This document shows positions 57,927 through 64,000 of a stretch of DNA of 64,000 nt, in pieces. The stretch is taken from positions 8,742,001-8,806,000 of the forward strand of contig NZ_JAPEOK010000001.1 in assembly GCF_026341515.1 (NCBI RefSeq). Reading direction: 5' to 3'. Made by a program: the position numbers and the translations under genes. Position 1 is the first letter of the stretch. Each line of letters starts with the position of its first letter. The DNA is from Streptomyces sp. NBC_00878. GTDB taxonomy: Bacteria > Actinomycetota > Actinomycetes > Streptomycetales > Streptomycetaceae. A model generated the notes under the pieces. That model did not search any database. It saw nothing but the letters and a program-made list of their open reading frames with translations, and was not told where the DNA came from.

Positions 57927-58676
57927 GTGAAAGAGGGGGACGTGGGGGAGTCCCGGGCGCCCGACTTCTTCGACCGGCTCATCGCCCGGCACGCCCCGGC
58001 CGCCGCGCCCCGCTCCGGCGTGGCACGGGTACGGCCGCGGCTCGCCGGGCCCTTCGAGCGGGTCGAGGCGGTACGGGCCGGAACCCAGGAGCCGGACGCG
58101 GTGGAGCCGCTGTGGCCCACCTCCGCCCAATCACCCACGTCCGACGGCGACTTGGCACGCCCGGCCGTCCGCGAGGTCCAGCTCCGCACGGAGCGCGAGC
58201 GGACCGTCGTACGGGCCGAGCGGGCGCCGTCGGACGAGCCCGCGCCCCGGCCCGCGCGAGACCTGACCGAGGCGCCGCTGCTCAGGCCCGCGGTGCCGGT
58301 GGCGCCGGGGCCGCGGCCCGTTCCCGACACCACGCGACGCACCTCGGGACGCGGCGAGCCGGAGCGGCCCTCCTCCCCGAGCGCGGTGTCCACGCCCTTC
58401 CCCTCGGGTGCGGCCACTGCTTCCCCCGCCGCCATGTCCGCCGCGCTGCGACCCAGTTCAGCGGACACGGCGGCGGCCCGGGACGCCGTACGGCAGGCAG
58501 CGGGCCGACGGTCGGGGCGCGGGGGCGAGCAGGTGGTGCAGGTGCAGATCGGGCGGCTCGAAGTGACGGCGGCGGGACCGGCGACGGCGGGTGGCGGGAG
58601 CCGGGGCCGCGCTGCCCCTGCGCGGCAGGGGGCGACGGTGACCCTGGCGGAGTACCTGGCGAGGGGGCGCGAGTGA
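57927..58676 (+). CDS. CIS-operon protein of unknown function
   Basis: A 249-residue protein. The N-terminal helix APDFFDRLIARHAPAA is followed by a long Pro/Arg/Ala-rich low-complexity middle and a short conserved-looking C-terminus (QVVQVQIGRLEVTAAGPA, ATVTLAEYLARGRE). GTG 57927 has GGAGGA 6 bp upstream, stronger than ATG 57900 which overlaps the previous stop. Comparable small proteins occur in CIS clusters, but I cannot assign a role. Confidence 0.65.
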   Translation: MKEGDVGESRAPDFFDRLIARHAPAAAPRSGVARVRPRLAGPFERVEAVRAGTQEPDAVEPLWPTSAQSPTSDGDLARPAVREVQLRTERERTVVRAERAPSDEPAPRPARDLTEAPLLRPAVPVAPGPRPVPDTTRRTSGRGEPERPSSPSAVSTPFPSGAATASPAAMSAALRPSSADTAAARDAVRQAAGRRSGRGGEQVVQVQIGRLEVTAAGPATAGGGSRGRAAPARQGATVTLAEYLARGRE

Positions 58677-58768
58677 GCAGCGTACGACGCGAGACGAACA
58701 CCGCCGCCGGAGTATCAGGGGCGGCCATGGCGGGACTGAGGACGGACCTAGTGGGACTGAGGAACTGA
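58673..58768 (+). CDS. Possible 31-residue coupled protein
   Basis: GTG 58673 overlaps the previous stop (GTGA) and the frame ends 4 bp before the next ATG. The product begins VSSVRRETNTAAGVSGAAMA. The tight fit suggests translation, if only for coupling. Confidence 0.35.
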   Translation: MSSVRRETNTAAGVSGAAMAGLRTDLVGLRN

Positions 58769-58772
58769 CGTC

Positions 58773-59762
58773 ATGAGCAACGCACTTGCCATCGCCCACG
58801 TCACCCAGGCCCTCGCCCTGCTGATCGAGGCCAACCTTCAACCCGAGATCGACATGGCCGTCAAGGTCGAGCCGCGCAAGCCGTCGGCGGACCCGCCGGC
58901 CGAGCCCACGATCACCGTGTTCCTGTACCAGGTCACGCCCAACACCTCGCAGCGGAACAACGACCTGCCGACGCGCGCGTCCGACGGCACCCTGCTCAAG
59001 CGGGCCGCCGCGGCACTGGACCTGCACTTCCTGATCAGCGCCTACGGCGAGGAGACGGAACTGGTCGGGCAGCGGCTGATCGGTTCCGTGGTCCGGACGC
59101 TGCACGAGATACCCGTCCTGCCGAAGGACATCATCGAACTGGCCGGGGAGAAGCCCTACTTGGCGGACAGTGACCTGGCCGAGGCGGCGCAGCGGGTGCG
59201 GTTCACACCGACGGTGATGGACATCGACGAGACCTCGAAGCTGTGGGGGATGCTCCACCAGACCCCGTACACGCTGTCGGTGGTGTATCAGGCGGCTCTC
59301 GTCCTCATCGAGGGGCGTGAGGTGCCGGTACCGGCGAAGCCGGTGGAGCGGAGTTCAGTGCGGGTGCTGCCGTTCGGGGCACCTGGGGCACCCGGGGCAC
59401 CGGGGGCGCCTGGGGCGCCGGTTCCGGCGGGTGCGTCCGCGGAAGGTGGGGCTTCCGGCGAGGCGGATACGGGGGCTGCCGCCAAAACGCCCGCCAAGCC
59501 GGAGGCCAAAGCGGGAGCCAAAGCGGGAGCCAAGCCTGCGGCGAAGGTCGCGGCCACGGTGCCGACGAAGACTCCCGCGAAGGCGCCGGTGAAGGCCGCT
59601 GCCAAGGCGCCGGCCCGTACCCGCAAGGAGGCGCAGCCCAACAAGGCTGCCCAGTCGGGCAAGTCGGCCCAGCCCGGCAAGTCGGCGCGCGGCGCGGCCA
59701 AGAGCACGGGAGCCGCGCCCTCCTCGACGGCCGGCGACGGCCCCGAGCGTACGGAGAACTGA
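58773..59762 (+). CDS. DUF4255 CIS cap-type protein with collagen-like and Lys/Ala tail
   Basis: A 329-residue protein. Residues 1-190 match DUF4255, the fold of tail-terminator/cap proteins such as Pvc16: AIAHVTQALALLIEANLQPE, ITVFLYQVTPNTSQRNNDLP, LDLHFLISAYGEETELVGQR and TPYTLSVVYQAALVLIEGRE. After it come a GAP repeat (GAPGAPGAPGAPGAP, about 203-217) and a Lys/Ala-rich, histone-H1-like tail (KAGAKAGAKPAAKVAA). Family proteins normally lack such tails. It caps the tube-sheath end; the tail could bind membrane, cell wall or nucleic acid (inference). Confidence 0.88.
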   Translation: MSNALAIAHVTQALALLIEANLQPEIDMAVKVEPRKPSADPPAEPTITVFLYQVTPNTSQRNNDLPTRASDGTLLKRAAAALDLHFLISAYGEETELVGQRLIGSVVRTLHEIPVLPKDIIELAGEKPYLADSDLAEAAQRVRFTPTVMDIDETSKLWGMLHQTPYTLSVVYQAALVLIEGREVPVPAKPVERSSVRVLPFGAPGAPGAPGAPGAPVPAGASAEGGASGEADTGAAAKTPAKPEAKAGAKAGAKPAAKVAATVPTKTPAKAPVKAAAKAPARTRKEAQPNKAAQSGKSAQPGKSARGAAKSTGAAPSSTAGDGPERTEN

Positions 59763-59795
59763 GGCGGCGTGGGAACGACGGGGGCAGGTGAGGAC

Positions 59796-61919
59796 ATGGG
59801 GACGTACGACACGGGCGCGGCGAACGCGACGGCCGCGGGCGAAGCGACGGGCGATGCGACGGGCGATGCGACGGGCGATGCGATGGGCGACGCGATGGGC
59901 GGCAGCCCGACGCTGACCGCGGAGATCCAGCGCGTCCTGGCCCGCGTCGACGCCCACGCGGCGCGCGTGGCCAAGCCGGGCATGGGCTCCGGCTCGGGTA
60001 CGGGTACGGTCATGGGCACGGGCATGGGCATGGCATCCGAGTCCGAGGGCGGTGGCGACGGGAGTGGTGGAAGCGACGGCTCCGCCGGTCACCCCGTACA
60101 GAATCCGGCGGGCCCGGCGACGGGCCCCCTCGACGCGCTCGTCGCCTGCTTCGGTCTCACCGCCTTCGAGCGGGACCTCGTACTCCTCACCGCCGCCTAC
60201 GAGTTGGACGCCACGACCGCCGCCCGGTGTGCCGCCGCGAGCGGTGACCCGGAGCGTGCGTACCCCACCTTCTCGCTCGCGCTGGCCGCCCTCGCCGAAC
60301 CGCACTGGAGTGCGCTGACCCCGGTCGCGCCCCTGCGGCGCTGGCGGGTCGTCGAGCTGGACGACGACTCGCGGCTGACGCTGTCCCGGCTGCGGCTCGA
60401 CGAGCGCATCCTGCACTTCCTGCTCGGCTCGCCCTACCTGGACGCGCGCCTGCACGGCCAGTTGCGCCGCACGCCGGTTCCGGACGAGCTGCCCCCCTCG
60501 TACGACCTGGCCGCGAGCCGGGTCGCCGCGGGCTGGACGACCGGTGCCCGGCCGGACGCGCCGCTTCTCGTCGAGGTGGTCGGCGGCGATCTGCGCAGCC
60601 GGGCCGACATCGCCGCCGCGGCTGCCGCACGCTCCGGGCTCGGGCTGTACGCGATGAGCGCCGAGGACATCCCCACCGACCCCGCCGACCGCGACCGGCT
60701 GGCCCGGCTGTGGCAGCGCGAGGCGATCCTGCTGCCCGCCGCCCTGCTCGTGGAGACCGGCGAGCTCGACCGTGACCAGCGCGCGGCCACCGACGCGTTC
60801 CTCGCCGGGGCAGCCGTCCCTGTCGTCGTGTCGAGTCCCGACCCGAGGCAGACGGACCGGCCGCACGGCGAGCGGGTGGCCGTGCCGCACCTGGACGACG
60901 AGGAGCAACTCGACCTCTGGGCAGGCGCGTTCGAGGACGTCGCCGACATCGGCGAGAGCGAACTGCGGTCGCTGGTCGCGCAGTTCCAGCTGCCGCCCCA
61001 TGTCGTACGTTCCGCTGCCGCCGCCGTACGCCGCGATCTGCCCGGCGAGGACGAGCTGGACGCGGGCCGACTCGCCTGGCGGGCCGGGCTGAACGAGGCC
61101 CGGATCGGCATGGACGAGCTGGGCCGTCGCATCGAGCCCGAGGCGGGCTGGGGCGACCTCGTGCTGCACGAACGGCAGACGAGTGTGCTGCGCGAGATCG
61201 TCGCGCACGTGCGGCAGCGGGCAACCGTCCACCAGGAGTGGGGATTTGCCGCCACCCTGCGCCGCGGCCTTGGCGTCACCGCGCTGTTCGCGGGCGGCTC
61301 GGGCACGGGCAAGACCCTCGCCGCCGAGGTCATGGCCAAGGAACTCGGCCTCGATCTGTTCATCATCGACCTGTCCCAGGTGGTCAGCAAGTACATCGGC
61401 GAGACGGAGAAGAACCTGCGGAAGGTCTTCGACGCCGCCGAGGCCGGTGGCGCCCTCCTCCTCTTCGACGAGGCCGACGCCCTGTTCGGCAAGCGCAGCG
61501 AGGTCAAGGACAGCCACGACCGGTACGCCAACCTCGAAGTCAGCTATCTGCTGATGCGCATGGAGGCCTACCGGGGTCTCGCGATCCTCACCACCAACAT
61601 GAAGAAGGCCCTGGACACGGCGTTCATGCGGCGGATCCGGTTCGTCGTGGACTTCCCGTTCCCGGCCGAGCACGAGCGTGCCGAGATCTGGCGCCGGGTG
61701 CTGCCCTCGCGGACCCCGACGAAGGGCATCGAGCCGGAGCTGCTCGCCCAACTGACCGTCGCCGGCGGCTCGATCCGCAACATCGCCCTGTCCGGAGCCT
61801 TCCTCGCCGCCGAGGAGGGCGACCGGCTCCAGATGCGGCACATGCTCGCGGCGGCCCGCACCGAGTACCTCAAGCTGGAGCGCTCCCTGACGCCGGGGGA
61901 GGTCCGCGGATGGGTGTGA
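59796..61919 (+). CDS. CIS-associated AAA+ ATPase
   Basis: A 707-residue ATPase like Pvc15 in extracellular CIS. Walker A GGSGTGKTLAAEVMAKELGL (Lys about 506), Walker B ALLLFDEADALFGKR, sensor ILTTNMKKALDTAFMRRIRF. The N-terminal half is a winged-helix-like domain (LVACFGLTAFERDLVLLTAA). The first 90 residues are low complexity, with a Gly-Asp-Ala repeat. ATG 59796 follows AGGTGAGG; GTG 59769 is an in-frame alternative. It probably assists assembly or effector loading. Confidence 0.9.
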   Translation: MGTYDTGAANATAAGEATGDATGDATGDAMGDAMGGSPTLTAEIQRVLARVDAHAARVAKPGMGSGSGTGTVMGTGMGMASESEGGGDGSGGSDGSAGHPVQNPAGPATGPLDALVACFGLTAFERDLVLLTAAYELDATTAARCAAASGDPERAYPTFSLALAALAEPHWSALTPVAPLRRWRVVELDDDSRLTLSRLRLDERILHFLLGSPYLDARLHGQLRRTPVPDELPPSYDLAASRVAAGWTTGARPDAPLLVEVVGGDLRSRADIAAAAAARSGLGLYAMSAEDIPTDPADRDRLARLWQREAILLPAALLVETGELDRDQRAATDAFLAGAAVPVVVSSPDPRQTDRPHGERVAVPHLDDEEQLDLWAGAFEDVADIGESELRSLVAQFQLPPHVVRSAAAAVRRDLPGEDELDAGRLAWRAGLNEARIGMDELGRRIEPEAGWGDLVLHERQTSVLREIVAHVRQRATVHQEWGFAATLRRGLGVTALFAGGSGTGKTLAAEVMAKELGLDLFIIDLSQVVSKYIGETEKNLRKVFDAAEAGGALLLFDEADALFGKRSEVKDSHDRYANLEVSYLLMRMEAYRGLAILTTNMKKALDTAFMRRIRFVVDFPFPAEHERAEIWRRVLPSRTPTKGIEPELLAQLTVAGGSIRNIALSGAFLAAEEGDRLQMRHMLAAARTEYLKLERSLTPGEVRGWV
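59844..59903 (+). repeat. 12-bp tandem repeat in the ATPase gene
   Basis: Five 12-bp units (GCGACGGGCGAT three times, then two variants) encode ATGD/AMGD repeats. Confidence 0.85.
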
Positions 61920-62266
61920 ACAGCGACGCGGGCAGGGGCGTGAGCGGGGGCGTGAACAGGGATCCGGGTTGGGGCGCGGGCGGGGACGCCGGCAGGGGAC
62001 CGACTGCGATCCGGGTGAACGTCGGCGAGCTCGTGCTCGACGGATTCCAGGTGGATCCAGACCGGGTGTCCGAGGCGTTCGAGCGCGAGCTGAGCCGCCT
62101 GGTCCGCGAGCATGGTGTGCCGCTGGCCGCGGACGGCGCGGTGAGTGTGGACGCGCTGTCCGGGCTGCCGCCGCTGCCCGTCGGGCTGTCCGCGCGACGG
62201 CTCGGCCAGGAGTTGGCGCGCGCGGTGCACGCGGGGCTCTCCGGCCGTGGGGAGGTGACGCCGTGA
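61910..62266 (+). CDS. Small CIS-operon protein of unknown function
   Basis: A 118-residue protein. Gly/Asp-rich N-terminus (GVNSDAGRGVSGGVNRDPGW), then a conserved-looking C-terminal part (AIRVNVGELVLDGFQVDPDR, VSEAFERELSRLVREHGVPL). ATG 61910 overlaps the ATPase stop; GGAGG lies upstream. It overlaps the next gene by GTGA, so all three are co-translated. Confidence 0.72.
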   Translation: MGVNSDAGRGVSGGVNRDPGWGAGGDAGRGPTAIRVNVGELVLDGFQVDPDRVSEAFERELSRLVREHGVPLAADGAVSVDALSGLPPLPVGLSARRLGQELARAVHAGLSGRGEVTP

Positions 62267-64000
62267 GCGGCAACTCCCAGACCCAGGACGGTCGTTCGGA
62301 ACAGGCTGCCGAACAGCGTCGCCGCAAGCGCAAGGAGCGCGCCGCCAAGGCCCGTACACCCGAGCCGAAGGACGTCGTCAGCGGCGCCGGACAGCCTCTC
62401 GACGTCGGCGTACGCAGGGAGTTGGAGGAGCAGCTCGGTCACGACCTCAGCCGCGTACGGCTGCACACCGGGCGGGACGCCGGACAGTTGACCGAGTTGC
62501 TGGGCGCGGACGCGGTCGCGGTCGGCCAGGACATCTTCTTCCGTGAGGGCGCCTACCGTCCCGGTACGGCGGATGGCCAACGCCTGCTTGCCCACGAGCT
62601 GTTGCACACCGTGCAGAACCCGGACGGCCTCGGCGCGTTGCGCGCCGGGCGCGACCTGGGTGCGGTGAGCCTGCCGCAGCAGGCCATCGAGCGCGAGGCG
62701 GAGTCGGCCGCCCAGGACCTCGCCCAAGACCTCGTACGTCCTGCCGCCGCGCAGGAAGCCGTTCCGCGGGAAGCCGCTTCCCGGGTGGAGGAGGGCCAGG
62801 CCACGCCCGGCTGGCTGCGGTACGCCACTGTCGACGCCGACCGGAACCGGCTGGAGCAGATCGACCCCGCCACTCTCGTCGACCGGCTGACGAACTCGGT
62901 CGTGCGCTCGCTGCGCGGCGACCCGGAGGACCGCTCGAAGCGCACGCGCAGGCAACTCGCGCGGCTGCCGGAGGAGTTGCTGGACGGTGTCCTCGACCGT
63001 CTGGAGGACCGGTTGCTCGGCTCCGAGCACGACCGGGTGCTCGACCTGGTCGAGGAGATCGAGGCCGACGGGGATCTTCCGGAGGAGACGGACTCGTACG
63101 ACGCCCCGGCCGTCGAGCCGGACGCGGTCGAGGAACTGCGGGTCGAGCGGGAGAGCGAGCAGCGCTCCGCGGACGAGGAGCAGGTCCGCGAACAGCGGCC
63201 CGCCCCGGCGCCCGTTCCGGAGAAGGACCAGGCCGAGCAGGAGACCGTTCCCGGCAGCACCCCGCAGAACGGCGGCACCGCGCACGACGGCACGACGCCG
63301 CAGGGTGCGGGTGCGCCGCGCGACCGGCAGGGGGAGCAGCCGCCCGTCGGGGACGCGGAGCAGCGGCCGGGCACCGAAGCCGGGGGCGGTAGTGAGGCTT
63401 CGCCTTCCGGGGTGCGGCAGCCGGAGAACTCGGCGGCGCAGCAGTCGTCCCCGCCCCAGGGCGAGAAGGCCACGGGTGCGGCGGCGGCCGCTCAGCAGGC
63501 GGACGGCGGCAAGCAGGCGCAGGGCGGTGCGAAGGCGCAGGGCAGTGAGAAGGCTGGCGGGGAGCAGGACAAGAAAGCCGCCGCGAAGGAGGAGAGCGGT
63601 AAGGAAGGCACCGACCAGCAGGGGACGCCGACCGCCTCCAAGGAGGAGTCCGCCGCCAAGAACCGTCCGGGCGCGGCCGAGCAGTTCGTCGCGGGCCAGC
63701 AGCTGAAGAAGGAGGACAAGGGCGGTTCGGAGAAGCCCTCGGGTTCGCCCGGGGCGGCGGGCCAGGACACCCAGCTGCCGGGAAGGGCGAGCAGGCTCGA
63801 CGGCGTACGCAACCAGGATCTCGAAGGCCCCGAGGACAAGACCGACGAGGACCCGTTCGGCGCCGGCGGCGAGTCGGAGGTCGAGGTCGGGGGCGAGGAG
63901 AAGAGCGCCTGGGACGTCAAGCTTCAGCCGGACGACTTCCTGCCGGAGCAGGACCTCGATGTGTCCGGGATCCCCACCGCGGACAACTTCGCCCCGTCCT
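62263..64000 (+). CDS. DUF4157 protein, CIS-associated effector candidate (partial)
   Basis: An open frame of at least 579 codons that runs off the window. The N-terminal DUF4157 domain (about residues 40-130) includes QPLDVGVRRELEEQLGHDLS, RVRLHTGRDAG, and the metallopeptidase-like motif RLLAHELLHTVQ (HExxH). After it come a Glu/Arg-rich helical section and a long Gln/Lys/Glu/Ala-rich linker (about residues 300-500). DUF4157 is a recurrent N-terminal domain of eCIS-associated toxins. GTG 62263 overlaps the previous stop. Its C-terminus, where a toxin domain would be, is not in the window. Confidence 0.8.
   Translation, partial: MSGNSQTQDGRSEQAAEQRRRKRKERAAKARTPEPKDVVSGAGQPLDVGVRRELEEQLGHDLSRVRLHTGRDAGQLTELLGADAVAVGQDIFFREGAYRPGTADGQRLLAHELLHTVQNPDGLGALRAGRDLGAVSLPQQAIEREAESAAQDLAQDLVRPAAAQEAVPREAASRVEEGQATPGWLRYATVDADRNRLEQIDPATLVDRLTNSVVRSLRGDPEDRSKRTRRQLARLPEELLDGVLDRLEDRLLGSEHDRVLDLVEEIEADGDLPEETDSYDAPAVEPDAVEELRVERESEQRSADEEQVREQRPAPAPVPEKDQAEQETVPGSTPQNGGTAHDGTTPQGAGAPRDRQGEQPPVGDAEQRPGTEAGGGSEASPSGVRQPENSAAQQSSPPQGEKATGAAAAAQQADGGKQAQGGAKAQGSEKAGGEQDKKAAAKEESGKEGTDQQGTPTASKEESAAKNRPGAAEQFVAGQQLKKEDKGGSEKPSGSPGAAGQDTQLPGRASRLDGVRNQDLEGPEDKTDEDPFGAGGESEVEVGGEEKSAWDVKLQPDDFLPEQDLDVSGIPTADNFAPS

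Overview
The window reads as chromosomal DNA of a Streptomyces or a close relative. It is very GC-rich with strong third-position GC bias, has many GTG starts, purine-rich ribosome sites, a dense set of TetR/GntR regulators, and several copies of the intergenic repeats typical of streptomycetes. No rRNA or tRNA gene was recognised.\n\nLayout. 1-1.8 kb is a scar: two pieces of an IS5-type transposase on the minus strand flank a broken Mov34/ThiF-like gene and an intact snapalysin-like secreted protease. 1.8-5.3 kb (minus) holds an orphan type ISP restriction C-terminal protein, a GntR regulator and homogentisate dioxygenase (hmgA). 5.5-14 kb holds a lipoprotein, a TetR, a molybdopterin oxidoreductase, a CitMHS citrate carrier, an MFS carrier, an orphan sugar-type ABC ATPase and a 237-bp MITE. 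14-20 kb is an aldehyde dehydrogenase/alcohol dehydrogenase pair, an ArsR-like regulator, a TetR and an acyl-CoA dehydrogenase; matching 19-bp palindromes suggest that the TetR controls both metabolic units. 20-22.5 kb holds a TetR and a MaoC hydratase with a second shared palindrome, then soxR. 22.7-23.8 kb is a broken RNA ligase. 24-32 kb holds a BKACE-type enzyme, conserved proteins, a secreted penicillin-acylase-type hydrolase, an alpha/beta hydrolase and a Tat-exported NamZ-type muramidase. 32-37.7 kb is an acyl-CoA cluster (SDR, acyl-CoA ligase, TetR, acyl-CoA dehydrogenase, aminoglycoside-phosphotransferase-like kinase) resembling 4-hydroxyacyl-CoA catabolism. 37.9-47.2 kb holds a histidine-rich protein, two DUF202 membrane proteins, Nudix and DMT genes, a flavin dehydrogenase, an APC permease and a molybdo-oxidoreductase/cytochrome b pair. 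47.4-52.2 kb is a gluconate/idonate operon (dehydrogenases, GntP, gluconokinase) with a divergent GntR regulator.\n\nAt 52.3-53.9 kb a TnpB element has inserted inside a ychJ-like gene. Removing 52330-53892 restores the ychJ frame exactly, which gives the element ends. Besides tnpB it carries a divergent ribbon-helix-helix gene, and both start codons lie within one 34-bp palindrome.\n\nFrom 54.3 kb to the right edge runs a contractile injection system (CIS) operon: sheath, tube, a zinc-ribbon baseplate-type protein, a DUF4255 cap protein with collagen-like and histone-H1-like tails, an AAA+ ATPase, small coupled ORFs, and a DUF4157 protein with an HExxH motif that is still open at 64000. The CIS operon and the TnpB/RHH element are the most interesting parts.
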